Positions 1-13,700 of a stretch of 64,000 nt of DNA are shown here, one piece after another. The stretch spans positions 9,305,001 through 9,369,000 of the forward strand of contig JAIUCV010000002.1 of the NCBI GenBank assembly GCA_026724425.1, written 5' to 3'. Made by a program: the position numbers and the translations under genes. Below the pieces are notes generated by a model. It was not told the DNA's origin. It worked only from the letters and a program-made list of their open reading frames with translations, and did not search any database. Source of the stretch: Erythrophleum ivorense (lineage: Eukaryota; Streptophyta; Magnoliopsida; Fabales; Fabaceae). Within the stretch, counting starts at the first letter, position 1. The number at the start of each line of letters is the position of its first letter.

Positions 1-2800
1 TACAAATTGACTAAAAGTTCTTTATTTGTGATTGGATAAGAAAGGAAAGAAAAATGAATTTCTCAATTATCAAAACATAAAGAGAATAGTTTAAAATTTA
101 AATGGCATATTTATAAAAATTTTAAAATTGAAGAAAATCTCTCTTTCTTACCATTAATTCATACAAGTTAGTAAAAGTGTTTATAGGTTTGGTTTGGATT
201 TTGACTTTAAACCAAAACCAAATTAAACTAAATTTGTTGGTTTAACATTTTATTAGATCTTATCAATTTTAATTTCTAATGATTTTTGTTTAGTTTGATC
301 TAGTTTAGTATTTTTTTTTTGGCCCAAAAGTGATTTATATTTTCTATTTTTAGATTTTGTTCGTATAATATGTAAATTTTGATTTCTAATATCATACATC
401 TTTTAACATTTTAATCAATAATAGTATTAGAATAATTTATTATCATTTATTATTATTTTCTTCTAACAAAAAGGTATCCCTCATGATTATGCTCAATTAT
501 TCTATAGTTGCAAATGAATATCACATGCAAAGATAAAATAACCAAAAATATTTTAAAGATAACTTATTTGATAAACTCATCTAAATGTAAGTAAAGAAAA
601 AAAAATACTACTAGTTTTTTTATTAATAAAAGACTTATGCATGGGCTAGACTTAGTTGATGGAAGACAAAAGAAATTATTAGTTTGGTTTAGTTTAGTTA
701 AAACTAAACTAAATTTGATATAATTGAAAACTAAACTAATTAGATCAATTCTAAAATGCCTAAAATCGATTTTAGCCTTCTTCTAATTGATTTAGTTTAA
801 TTTTTAATCATTTTGGATTAGTTTGATTTAGTTTAATTAATTAAATTTGTTTTGAACTCCCCTACAAATTAGTCAATAATAAGTTTATAGTCTAGATATT
901 ACCAATTTTTAATTGAGTTAAACATATATGTTTAATACTTGCCTGAACCATTTATAAATATCTTGTGTTTTATTCATAATAAAAGAAAAATCCTACAAAT
1001 TATTTTTAAATTTGATCGTTTAGTTGTTGAATGATTCAAGTATACTTTTATATTTTTATCAACAAGTTCATCAATAAACACATGACAAATTGATAAGTTT
1101 TAAAGATAAATATATAACTTTTATAACTTAACATTATAATATTAAGTTGCTTAAAGAATTTTTAACATATTTTTTTTTAATTAAGGACTAAACTTAAAAA
1201 TAAATTTTTTTATGAGACTCGATTTATATGCAACTTGCTATATTCTTATTATAAAGTTTTTTAATTAAAATATGACAATTGTGAGATTTTATAATAATAA
1301 CATAAAGAGAGTATGATTTAATTAGAAACCACATATTTTTCTACAAAAATTATAACTTGTCATGTTATTATTGAAGAATTCTACATTTATTATATTTTGA
1401 TTAGAGAATCTAACAATAAAGATATAAAAAACCACAGATTAGATTTCTTACTCCTTATATCTTTACAATAAATATTTTCAATTAAAATATAATAAGTTTA
1501 TAATTCTCCAATAAAAATATAACAAGTGTATGATTTAATTGGAGAATTATATAATTATCTAAAAAAATCATTCACTTATGTGTTTTAATCAGAGAATTAT
1601 ATATTTGTCATGATTTAATTGATAAATTTAATGATAAATATATAAAGAACTTCATATAAGTTTTTGTTCTTTAATTAAAAAAATTTGATAATAAAAATTT
1701 AAGAAATTATACCAAAATATAGTTTTTTTTTTAATCTTTGTTTATTTTACTTTTTGTTTCCATTTAATCTTTCTCAAAATAGAAAGATAAACTTATAATT
1801 ATGATCTCTTATAAATTTATTTTCATACTTAGAAAAAAATATAATAACATGTCAAAAACATGATAATGTTGCAAGACTCAATATTGTTTTCTTTTATTGA
1901 TACCTACCTTTCATTCCATTTTAAAGATTTCTCACTTTGCCTACCAAAGAGAGGAAGAGGAAAGGAGAAAGAATACTCACTTTAATGGTAAATAGGCATA
2001 ATGATGTAACATGAGAATGATATAAAGATAAACACACAATTTATGTAGATAACTAAGAGGAAAACTCCATAATTATGAAATAAATAGGATGACAAATATA
2101 TAAGAAAAATTTGTGGATCTCTAATTTCAGGAATTATTACTTGTGTAAAAATCTTATACAATTTTTTATTATAAAATTATATAAAGTTTAATGAGAGTGT
2201 ATATGACACAAAAAGTAAAAATATGTATAAGATTGATTTTTTTTATTTTGTTCTTAAAAGCATTTTTTGTGTTTTTTTTAATAACAAAACTTTATAATAA
2301 GAATTTCTAAAAAAATTCCAAACTCATAATAATGATACATGCAAAAGATGCACGGATCAATTTGATTAGATTGAACAATGATACAAATTAGTGTTTGAAA
2401 AGAGAAAGGACTTGGATTGTTTGTTTGAATTGCTAAAATTGTACAAATCATGTAAAAAATGGTGATTTGCGGCACGTGACAATTTATAAAGTTTTGTTGT
2501 ATTAGGTTGTTAAGTCAGGTCTCTTATTATTTAATGTGACCTATTGTTGAAAGAAGTTGATATATATATATATATATATAAAATTGAAATGGTGTTATTT
2601 CATTAAAATAACTTGAGCATTTACATATTTGTCAATTGTGATACAATGAAGCACACTTCCTTTATTTTATTGAAAGTTCAAATTAATCTATATCGTGGGA
2701 GAGGTGAAAGCTCAAGTTACTTTAATGTCGAATCATTTTAGACTTTTTACAATTACTTTAAACTTTTTTTTAAATGAACAACATAGAGTATATCGTTTCA
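1..2800. other. AT-rich intergenic DNA, no gene seen
   Basis: No convincing coding region on either strand; the only open frames are short and of low-complexity composition. Visible structure: a 26-bp near-perfect palindrome built from TTTAGTTTAGTT and its complement at 688-713, degenerate reiterations of a TTTAATT-(A/G)GAGAATTATA-like phrase between about 1,265 and 1,640, and a (TA)n run at 2,560-2,582. Confidence 0.6.
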
Positions 2801-2807
2801 CTTAAAT

Positions 2808-3240
2808 AGGTACAACAACAACAAGTCTTTTTTTATTAGGTGAGATCAGTTACATGGATCAAACGATGTCAAAAATTCTATCATAAATCATATTTTTAGA
2901 CAAATTATTTAAGTTTAAATCATTCTTAATAGTTTGGTTTATAATTTTTCTTAGTTTTCATCTACTTCTAATTGTAGTACTACTCTCCATTTGACCTATT
3001 CTTCTTATTGAGTTTTCTATAAGTCATCTCTATACATGTTCATACCATCTAAGACACAATTTTATAATTTTTTTTATCACAATAGATGTAATCTTAATTT
3101 TTTCTCTAATATATTCATTTTTAATTCTATCTTATTTGGTATGTTTATTCATCTAACACAATATTCAATATTAAACTTATCTTTTTATTGACGTTTTATT
3201 ACTCAATACTCAGTCTTACACAACATTCCACTTAAATAGC
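2808..3240. repeat. Fragment of a common plant dispersed repeat (ACAACAACAACAA ... CTACATGGATC type)
   Basis: The block starts with ACAACAACAACAAGTCTT and continues with GGTGAGATCAGTTACATGGATCAAA, then a pyrimidine-rich stretch. I remember a widespread dicot repeat with the consensus ACAACAACAAAGCCTT ... GGTGGGGTCGGCTACATGGATC, and this looks like a decayed member. Its class (SINE-like or other) cannot be settled by reading. The right boundary is approximate. Confidence 0.4.
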
Positions 3241-3460
3241 TAATGTTCCATTTATGTTCACATGGTTACGGTACATTGAAGCAAAGCCCTTATTTGTTTT
3301 TTAATTGAAATGAGTGGTTGCTATAGAAATAAGAAAGCACAACTTTGTATTTGTATTTTTATTTTTTAACTGATAGACTTTGTATCGTTTAACTCAACAA
3401 AACTTTAAAACGTTGACTTATATATGTAATTAAAGAAACCTATATACCATTCAATTGCGC

Positions 3461-3484
3461 GCACACACACACACACATATATAT
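3461..3484. repeat. (CA)n/(TA)n microsatellite
   Basis: A GCGC start runs into about nine CA units and then TATATAT. Simple-sequence repeat in non-coding DNA. Confidence 0.9.
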
Positions 3485-3927
3485 TATCATGAATTTTTAT
3501 TTATTTATTTATGAATTATTGCTTAGACAAATAATAGACCACAACTTATAATGTTTTATGAGGCTTTTGTTAATGTTTAGTTTAAATTTATTATTTAAGC
3601 ATATTTTAATAGTATATAGTTTTTATATAATATATTTTTAATTGTCTTTAAATCTTATGATTTAATACAATTTATAATTTAAAAATTAATCTTTCAATTT
3701 ATGATTTATGATCTAAATCGCAATTTAATTTCTATGATCGTATTCATCGTTATTCACTTATCATTACTTTAGTCTGTAATCCCTCCTCTTATTTGTTAAG
3801 AGTGTCACATACATTGTTATCTTTTTTTCCCATTATTATTCCTTCCTTACTTCACTATTATTCAATTATCACTCCACCTTTTTTATTTTTAGCTTTATTT
3901 TATTTTCTTTCCCACTACCTTTCTTAT

Positions 3928-4605
3928 TGTTGTAAGTGTGTGGGTATTTCAAAAGAAAGTCTCACATTGCTTGGAATAAGGAGTTTTGAGTACTTATATA
4001 TTAAGATGTTTACGTTGGGTTTTTGGAAGAGATGTGGGATTGCACTCATAATCTTGGGCCAAAATGTTCAAGTGTAATGCAAATGATGGATTTTCCCCTA
4101 AACACAATTTAACTATGTGGGTAAGCTTTTTGCAAAATATTTTATGCATATTTGGAAATAAATAATTAGTTATTGCTATATTTAAATTAGTCAAATTTAG
4201 TTCTTATTTTTTGGATAGATAGCTTCACCATTATCTGAGCATTTTTAATTTTTCAAAATTTAACTTTTTCCCGCATTTTTAGATTAACTATTCATTATCT
4301 TTTCCATTTGCTTAGTTGTCTTCTCATTAATGTTAATATTTCAATGTTATTATTTTACTATTATATATATATATGACCAGATATATTTCTTTATGTACTC
4401 TCTCTCTTTCCTAATGTCATTATTAGGTTACAAAGAAAAATAACTATTTCTATCTCCTAAATTTTCAAAAGAGCTTATTTAATCTTAAAGAACTTTTACA
4501 ATTAATTTCCTGTATAACAAAATAGTTTTTAAGGATAACATGTATCCATGTAATTCAAGTTGATATGTTATAAGTTTACTCTCTTATTCTTTATCCTTTT
4601 CGACA
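3928..4605 (+). repeat. 5' LTR of the copia element
   Basis: It aligns by eye with 14,850-15,375 over its whole length. Shared phrases include the GTGTGTGG(G/A)TATTTCAAAA start, ACATTGCTTGGAAT, AAATGTCCAAGTGTAATG-like text, TTTCAAAAGA(G/A)(C/T)TT and the closing CTCTTATTCTT(T/C)ATCCTTTTC. The phrase CACATTGCTTGGAAT near the start is typical of plant copia LTRs. It is about 150 bp longer than the 3' copy because of internal indels. Ends are placed to within about 10 bp. Confidence 0.8.
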
Positions 4606-4679
4606 ACCTTAAGAATTACTTATAGATCCTCTTGCCAACATCGTCGTTATTGTTGCCATAGCCACCATCGATAATAATT

Positions 4680-5078
4680 TTGACAATTCCATTGACGCCA
4701 CCATTACTGCAACCGCCATCAATGTTCCATAATCCAATAAAACCTACTATTCCGATTGTTCCCTTTGTCCCTTATGTTAAATCGTTTCTAGATATCTCAA
4801 AAATCAATATATTTAGAGGAGAAAATTTTCAAAGATGGCAGGAACACATCTTCTTTATTCTTGACATGCATAGTATTGTTGCTACTTTTTTCGATTAGAG
4901 AGCTTTGCCAATGGTAGATCCAAATCAACTGGAGACTTGAACATATGCAAATAAGTTATGTAGACATATGATTATTAGTACCTTGTCTAATAATCTTTTT
5001 TATATTTATTGCATATACAAAGAAGCTAGTAAGATTTGGGATTTATTGGTTACCAAATACACTGTTGAGGATGTTAGC
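4680..5078 (+). pseudogene. Copia gag, N-terminal part (UBN2-type), interrupted by an insertion
   Basis: The frame opens at 4,680 and carries the gag phrase IFRGENFQRWQEHIFFILDM, followed after a stop at 4,896-4,898 by LPMVDPNQLETWTYANK-like and IWDLLVTKYTVEDVS text. This is the start of the capsid-like UBN2 domain of plant copia gag. The reading breaks off at GTTAG (about 5,077) where TGTAACACCC begins, and resumes after 10,703. Confidence 0.8.
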
Positions 5079-5843
5079 TGTAACACCCTAAAATTAAGTA
5101 AGACTAATTATGATGAGTTAGGGAATTAGTGTGGACAATTAAGAAAAATAATTAAGTGAAAAGGAGAAGTGGAACTTATAGAGCGATAAATTATTAATGT
5201 AGGTTTAAAATTCAATTGGGTTAGAAACTTAATCTAGGCCCATAATTAATTTAAGTATGTCATGGATAAAGACTAATGGAAGCTCAATATTTATTTTGTG
5301 TAGATCCAATGTTAATGGACCTTTTTAGCTTGACCCAACTCTTATATAACTCTTGTAACCCTATAATCCATGGCCCAACAAGCATATGTCTAAACCCACT
5401 TGGATTTTGGGCCTTTGGGTCAGCATAAACCCATCTAAAACTTTAAAACCTACTTCAGTCCCTCTTTATTCTACTGAAACACAAGAGGTAAAGGCAATAT
5501 TCAGAGGTCCCTTGAAGGCTAAGCTTTCCATAATCTTTTTAGCCCCATTTCCCATTTATAGGGTTAAAATTAGCTAAGGCAATTATTATATAACTTAACA
5601 TTCTCCCATTCCTCTTAAATTTAACCTGATTGGCTTTTCATTTGAAACATTTCACCAGCATCTCAAATCTGATATGAGTTGTTTGATGTTTTCTTGAAGG
5701 ATTTTCAAAGGTTGAAACTAAGAGAGATATTGGATAAGTATAAATTTCTTATTAGTTTAGGACCCTTATAGTTGATTTATGATATAAGTGGTGATTTTAT
5801 GTGAATTTGCCTAGAATTTGAAATGTTGTTCCAAGGTTATTGG

Positions 5844-8683
5844 TGTAACACCATCATTTCTAGCTCATACCCATCATACCTTACATGCTCATACGAGATA
5901 TGGGAAGAATAAGGTGAGATCTTCCTCATTGGATTCATACACTTTCTTAACGTTACGATATGGTTAAAAAATTCATTTACGCGTCACATGGACCGTGTGA
6001 GCTCATTCTATGTATCCTCATATTTAATTACACCATTACAACTCATTTCAATCCCAAAAACATGCTTTAAACCCATGGAAACCAAAAAGGGATATGAGAC
6101 ATGTAGATTCATTTTCGGCCAGACTTGGCCTCATTTCTGGGCAAAGTTTGAAAGATCACAACTAAATCTAAAAAAATAAAAAACATGTAATCTTGGTTAT
6201 TATGGAAAGCTTAGGATGTCAACTTCATATTAAAAATATGTAGAAGTCTTAAAATCCCACACACAAAGCGTTTGACACAAAATCATCTGGAGGTCAGAGT
6301 GGTCCTGATACTGTCACAGTTTACTGATATGAATTTTAAAAATGTCTAACTGATTCCAAAAAAATTCAATGCATACAAATGATACCATTATAGAAAGATG
6401 TGAATGTTGACTAGAGAGAAAAAATGTCTCTAGATCAGTTCATCAAGTTAAACTCCCAGAAATCAATGGAACAGTACCTCGGGTTAGGCAAGATGACTGA
6501 TACTGGGCAGGAACTTCGAAAATGAATATCTTCATCTCTAGACCTCCAAATGAGGTGCTTCTAGTTGCTACAAGTCACTGTGACTGTCTAGTTTATGCCT
6601 ATAAAATTTCGTAGCCATTGGACCACGTTTGCCCCTCGGATGACACAATATCACAACTGACCAAATGAACAGTGCTTATAAAAATCTGAATTTCTGATGC
6701 CAACTTTGAAAAATCCTAGAAAATTCCACAGACCTCCAAATGACCTGATCTTTAGCTTCCCAAAAAACTCTAGACAAGATCTAGTCACATGCCAAATTTT
6801 AAAGCAAGAAGAGGTCGTTTGGTCAGACTTGGATATCATGGGGCAAAGTGCCAATTTCTCTTGCTAAAGAGGGCTTCAAGGGTTCAAATTGGCTTCTCCT
6901 ACTTCTAAGGCTCTATGAGCACGTGGGAAAGCATCAACATAGGCTAGCAAACATGGCTCAAATGTCTAACAATCCAGATTTACAAAACTCACTCTCTCAC
7001 ACCAACACATACACCATGTACATAATGTCGAGATCTTATTATTCATTCCAAAACTTACTACATCATTCAAGATAGTTCTCATTCTCATACATATATGATA
7101 AATACATTCATTTACAAGTATTTATACGTGCTACATCATGTACATCATTAAAGCACACCTCTTGACTTAACTACAAAATAGTGACAAAATGGCTCTTTTA
7201 CAATTTCTTCACCGAATTCCCTAGCTTCAACCTTGGTGGCTCTGATCTCTTGCCTCACTTAGTCCACCTAGCATGTTAAGATGGTGGAGAGGAAGAGTGA
7301 GATTCAAAGAATCTCAATAGCTCATCTCTCATTCAATCATACATAAAGTATGTAAACCAGTCTCACAAATATATGCATGGACATATTAGCATGTGAAATC
7401 ATAAGAAGAGCATTTTCAACATTTGAGTAAGCCATACATAACATATAAGAGCTTGCCAAGCAAATAGATTAGCCCCACCCATTCAATTGTGAATTTTGGA
7501 CTTGCCTCACCCATTCTTAAGAGGTTCTTGGACTCAACCTTACTCTTGAGAGTTAATTTCACTTTTGGGAGACTCTTTACTTTGTCTCAACTAATTTTAA
7601 GGTTCTTGGCTCATCCTCACCATGGTTAGAGGATTGTTGGCTTTTCCATATTTAAGCAAAGCAAAGCAATCACATAAAATATCATTGAAATACATAAGGC
7701 ATCATCATGCTAGCATACTTTTCATGGTGTAAAACATATATACACACATACAAGACAATGTAAGCACACATCTATGCATGAGAGAAGGTGAAGAGAGCTA
7801 CTTTATTGGCTAATCATAAGCTTTCCCTTTCAATTTGTCTCCTCCCTTGTTGATTTCACAATCACCACTAGATGAGAGTGCTTCTCTTGAGCCTAGACAC
7901 ACAAAGAGTATGGAATTACTCTCTTAACACTTTATTCATAAAGTTAGGGATTTCTTTCTAGCAAACCCTACCAAGCATATAAGAGTTAGGGGTTCTTTCT
8001 CTCACTAGAAATTCACCAACTATCCTTCTTCTCTCAAACTCTCAAGAAAGGAAATCAAGGAAGTGAAGCTACATGAATTCTAACCTCCCTCAAGAGTGAT
8101 TTTCTACTTTTTCCTCTTTTGAACCAAGCCCAAAACATAACTACTTCAACCACCAAAACTATAAGAAGAGAGGGTAAGGAAAAAAGAACAATATCCTAAG
8201 AGAAAAGCTATGCAAATCTTACCTTTTTTTGTTCTTCCTTCTTCCTCTAAGTTTTTTTCTCTCTCCTCCACCCTTTTCTCTGCCTTAGAGGGAGCTTAAG
8301 TCTGTTACAAAGAGAAATGAGGAGTTTGGAGGTTTAAAAAAGTCAAATTCTGTTTTTTCATGCTTTTTTGGACTAATCCTTGCTATAGCGAGGAATAACT
8401 TTTGCTACAGCGAGCACGTATAAGTCCCAGACCCCTATTTTCGCTATAGCGCACGCTACGGCGAGCAACGCCCTAATTTTTATATGGGGTGACCACACTC
8501 GCTATAGCTAGAAGCATTTTCGCTATAGCAAAAAGACACTCTCACTATAGTTAGACCATTTCTTGCTATAGCGAGTAGGTACATTCGCTATAGCTAGGTT
8601 ATAGCTAGCAGACTTAGAAAATTTTCAGCTCTTCAAAAATTTTCTAACTTTTTTTATTTTTATTTTTTTTCCTAGTTGTTACA
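5844..8683. mobile_element. LTR-like insertion (inner, probable solo LTR) with perfect 5-bp target duplication
   Basis: It begins TGTAACACCATC and ends CTAGTTGTTACA, and is flanked by identical ATTGG pentamers at 5,839-5,843 and 8,684-8,688. It has TG...CA ends, the same terminal heptamer pair as the surrounding insertion, and nearly the same length (2,840 against about 2,780 bp), so both may be solo LTRs of related subfamilies. No protein-coding remnant is seen. It contains a cluster of GCTATAGC palindromes near its right end. Confidence 0.75.
8382..8594. repeat. Cluster of GCTATAGC palindromes
   Basis: Six exact copies of the 8-bp palindrome GCTATAGC lie in about 210 bp, mostly as TCGCTATAGC(G/T)AG. 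There are at least four one- or two-base variants (GCTACAGC, GCTACGGC, CACTATAGTT, GTTATAGC). They sit about 90-300 bp inside the right end of the inner insertion. The spacing is irregular, so this is not a simple tandem array. Confidence 0.8.
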
Positions 8684-10703
8684 ATTGGTGTAGGCACAAT
8701 CAAATTCGAATTTAGTTCTTATAGGGGTTGGGTAAATGTTATCTAAGTAGTCTTTTATGGTTTTATTATTTGAGTATTATATTTTCTGCTATAAATGATT
8801 ATTAAAAAAAAATAATGGTCTGATTTTACGTGCATAGGTTGAAGTAGCATTTTTATTAGCTCAAAGAGTTGTTAACCAAGTGAGATAAACAGAGTTAATG
8901 TTAATTCCATACATATATCTATTTTAATTTTATATTTATTGCATAAATATGATTTTGAATGTATAATGAATGGTTGGCTATCTGAATTGTATGTTTGGAC
9001 ATTATGAGTTTATGGTGGAGGTATGGTGCGACTGCTACTTATGCATCGTGCTTCGATGGGACACTGAGTTGTGATCAGACTCTTGTATGCACTGAGCCCA
9101 GATTATACTCATTAGGGAGTTGGTGTCGTGGATGTGCCTCTCCCGGTGTTAATGACCTTTAACATGTGTAATATGATTGTTAATATGAGATAGTAGTCAC
9201 TGATAGCCTAATTATTTCATTTGCTATGATAATTGATATTTCCAATGCTTATCTAATTAAATTAAAAAATATGAATATAATTTGCCTTTGGTTACTAAAA
9301 TTTGCATCTTATCCCATTTTATGGACTAACTATTTCAAGTAAAGTTCCTTCAGGTAATGATAAAAGGAAGCAAGTGGATGAACATCTATGAGCTAAGATC
9401 CAGTAGAGAGATATTGCACTTGGGTTGTTCTAACTTAGGATAGATGCTAAATTTTGGTTATTCTTTTGTATAGCATCATCATGTAATTATGTTGTCAAGT
9501 GTAAGAGTTTTTTTTGTTTTGATAACCTAGAATGTATTTATTGAGGAGTTAGGCCTCATACTAAATTGTTATCTGATGTATACACTTATAATATCTGACA
9601 TGGAACCTTGTTGATTCTAAGTTGTGATTTATTATTTGAGAATATGATCATGTGTTACCCTAAAAGTTGACTTAGACTAGAATGCATGGAACCTTTATTG
9701 AAATTTATATTGGAATGATAATATTGGTAATTTATGAATCCTTTTGTTGTTAATGGTTTATGAAATTATTGATGTATGATAGTAGATGGGTAGGAATCAA
9801 CACCTAGAATTTGTTTTGGCAATATGAGACATGCTAAGTAAATTAGGTAGTTGAATGTTATTAGAGCCTTACAAATTACGGTAAGGTGGCTCTAAAGTGT
9901 TGCTAGAGGAAGAGTTAGAGTGTATGGGATAAAATTTGAGAGGTATAGGTGCAAAAGAGAGTTGAGTCGCGGCTAAGATTAGCTAAGTCGTAGCTAAGAG
10001 TCTGTCAAAAGCGAGGAGCATTGCGGCGTGAAACGTCTTGTCGTGGGACAAGGCAAAAAATTTGCCCAAAAAAAGTAACAAAGAGCAACCTCTCTGTGGC
10101 GAGCATCGAGAGGTGAGCTTGTAAAGCTCTAGGCGGCTCTCCTGTCGCGATGCCATATAGGCTTGTTGCCATGGTAGTGTGAATAGTAGGTCTCAAGACC
10201 ACCTTCGTCGCAACGCGAAATGCCTGAGTTCGTGGTGTGAGGTTTGAATTTTTTATTTTTAGCTCCAATAGCTACTTACGTCGCTGAATGAGTATACCAA
10301 GTTGCAGTGAGAGTCTTTAAACTTGGTTTTAAGGTTCAATAACTAACTTAGCTATAACGGGGAAGGTCCAAGTCGTAACAAAAGTCTTTAAACTCTTATT
10401 TTTGACTTAGAAACCTTAAATTTTACTATGTCGAAGTTATGTAATGACTTGAAAACATTATAAGAGGATTTTGTGAATCAGAAATCAGTAGTAACATATA
10501 TCAAAGGTTCTTAATTGATAACTAAAATTACTTGTAGATTTAAATAGTTGTGATGATTTGACTAATAATCATAATAATATCAAAGTTCAAATTGCCTAAC
10601 CTTTTCCCAATCTAATTAATTGTAATGAATTTAGACTTTGATTTACAATCGTTAACCACTAAATTAAGTCTAATCACAATAATTAAGAATTAAGATTGTT
10701 ACA

Positions 10704-13700
10704 CTAGTAAGTAAAAATTTTTCATTAGAAATTACTACTAATGGAAGATGACTAATGACAAAAATATAAAAGTTCACGTCAATGAGTATCATAAACTATT
10801 GAAGGACTTATGAGCTGAGAACATTGTCTTACCCGATAAATTTGTTGTAGGTATTCTCATTAAAAATTGCCTAACTCATGAAAGAACTATAAGTAATAAC
10901 TCAAATATAAACATAAGCAGTTATCTCTATCGAATCTACTTACTTATATAATTATTGAGAACACCAATATAAGGGAGTTTAAAGCAATGAAAGCAAAAGA
11001 AATGACTTCAAAAGTGAATTTGGTGCAAGAGAAATCCCACAAAATGATACATGACAACAAGAAATCTATTTACAAGTCTAAAACTACTAACCCCACCTTC
11101 AAAAAGAAAGGAAATTGTTTTGTTTATGACAAGCTAGGTCATTATGCGACTCAGTGCAAAAAGAAAATAAGAAATGACAATTCTCCTAAACCAAATGCAA
11201 ATTTGATCTAAGGAAATGATATTATTGCTATGGTTATTTCTTAAGCTCTCCTTGTGGTCAATGTTAGAGAATAAGTGGTCAACTTTGGGGATACCAGGAG
11301 CATATGTGCAAACAAAGATGTGTCTACCTCCTAAACATTAATAAAGGATAGAAAAGAACATGTGTATCTTAGAAATTTTAAGACTGTTAAGGTCCATGGT
11401 AAAGGAAAGGTTATTTTGAAACCCACGTCTAGCAACATTATGGTTTTAAATAAAATGCTTTATATGCTTGATATTATAGCAAATTTGATTTTTGTTGCAC
11501 AACTAAGAAAAATTGGGGTTAAAGTGTTATTTGAATTTGACAAGATTGTAATGAAAAAAAATAATACTTTTGTGAGAAAAGGCTATTGTAATTAGAGACT
11601 TTTTGTACTTAAAGTTTTTGGACCAATTAATGAAAAAATACTATTTTTGCTTACTTGGTTGATTTTATTAATATGTGACATGTTAAATTAGGGCACATTA
11701 ATATTTCTTATATTACGAAAATGCAAACTCTTAGTCTAATTTCTAAAATTAGCAATACGTGTTTGACTAAATGCAAAATTTGTGCAAAATCTAAATTAAC
11801 TAAGAAAACTTGTTATATAATACAAAGAGAAACTGAATCTCTTAATTTAATTCATACTAATTTAGGAGATATAAAACAAATAATGACTAGGAGTGGTAAA
11901 AAATAATATGTAATATTTATTGATGATTTCTCTATATACACTAAGATTTATTTATTTCGAAATAAAGATGAGGCATTCGGCACATTTCTTTTATATAAAA
12001 TTGAAGTAGAAAATTAATTAAATAAAAAAAAATTTAAAAAGTTAGGTCAGATAAAAGAGGTAAATATAGGTAAGATAAAAGAGATGAATATACTTTATTT
12101 GATGAATTTTGTGAGAAAGAATGAATAATTTATGAAATTACTCCACCTTATTTACCTGAATCTAATGGAATAACAGAAAAGAAAACATGACCTTAAAAGA
12201 AATGATGAATGTTATGCTAGTTTCTCTACACTAGATAATCTTTGGAGTGAGGCCTTATCATCTGCTTGTCATTTACAAAATAGTATTATTTATAAAAAAA
12301 ACTAATAAGACATCATATGAAATATGAAAGGATTATGCACCTAACTTAAAATATTTGAAAGTGTGAGAGTACTTTACAAATGTTATGTTACCTGACACTC
12401 AAAAAAAAAAAAATAAGTTTTAAAACTTATGATTGCATGTTTATTAGATATGCTGAACATAATGCTTCCTATAGATTTTTTTATCTCAAAAAGTGATGTG
12501 CTTAATTGTAATACCATAATAAAGATAAAAAATGATAAATTCTTTGAACATATATATATTTTTTATGAAAACTAAAAATATTTCTCATGCGTCTACCCAA
12601 AATAATTTTGAGAATTTATTTGAGGATTTGAGAAGAAGCAAATGACAAAGAAAGGAGACTTCCTTTGGAGATGATTTTCATAACAAAGGAATGATACTTC
12701 CTTTGGAGATAATTTTTACACCTTTATTATGAAAGATGAAGCTTCAACTTATTCTGAAGCTATTCATTATCTAATGCACATTTTTGGAAATAAGTAATTA
12801 AAAATGAAATTGATTTTCTTAATAAAAACAATATATGGGTTTTAATAGACTTATCCGCAGGAGCAAAAATTATTGGTTGCAAATGTATTTTTAAAAGGAA
12901 ATACAACATTGATGGTTCAATTAAAAAATACAAAGCAAGGTTAGTGGTAAGAGGGTTTACTCAAAAACATAATGTTGATTATTTTAATACTTTTGCTCTT
13001 GTTGTTGAAATTTCTTCTATTCAAGTCTCAATTGTTTTAGTTTCAATGTATAAATACCACTTTGTTCATCAAATGGGCGTTAAAACAATATTTTTAACTA
13101 GTGATTTAGAAAAAGAAATTTATATGATGCAACTTAAAAGTTGTATTATTTTTAATTAAGAAAGTAAAGTTTACAAACTTGTTAAATTCCTATATGACTT
13201 GAAATAAGCTCCAAAACAATGGTATGAGAAATTAGATCGAGTATTGTTCGATGATAATTTTGTTTCTGTTGAAGTTGATAGATGTGTGTACACAAAATTA
13301 AAAAAATGATAAATATGTAATTATTGCCTATATGTTGATGACATACTTATTTTTGGTACTAATTTAGACATTGTGCTTGAGACTAAACATTTTCTTGTCT
13401 TTAAATTTGATATAAAAGATATTGGTGAAGTAAGTGTGATTTTGGGTGATGAGATCATAAGTAATGGTAATAGTATATAATATCACAAGAACATTATGTT
13501 AATTTTTTTTTAAAAAAAGTTTGGTCATTTTAATGATAAACTGATGCATACTTCTTATGATATTAACACTCAATTAAAGAAAAATATATGTGAACTTGTT
13601 ACTCAATCTAAGTATGCATAAATTATTGGGAGTATGTTGTTTGATGAATTTTACTCAACCTGACATAACATATGTTGTGTGTAAATTGAGTAGGCATATA

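Larger units (their letters stand above)
5079..10703. mobile_element. LTR-like insertion (outer) inside the copia gag gene
   Basis: The segment begins TGTAACACCC and ends GATTGTTACA, so it has the TG...CA ends of an LTR with a TGTAACA/TGTTACA terminal inverted repeat. It splits copia gag exactly: TVEDVS is on the left, and the following KYY-WKMTNDKNIKVHVNEYHK-like gag text is on the right. The flanks TTAGC (5,074-5,078) and CTAGT (10,704-10,708) each differ by one T-to-C change from TTAGT, consistent with an old 5-bp target duplication. Without the inner insertion it is about 2.78 kb and has no coding remnants, so it may be a solo LTR of a gypsy-type element. That class is inference; no second internal LTR copy was noticed. 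Confidence 0.65.

Noticed and set aside
2278..2475. 65-codon minus-strand frame in the left AT-rich region
   Set aside because: No domain, composition follows AT bias, and no supporting splice or promoter context.
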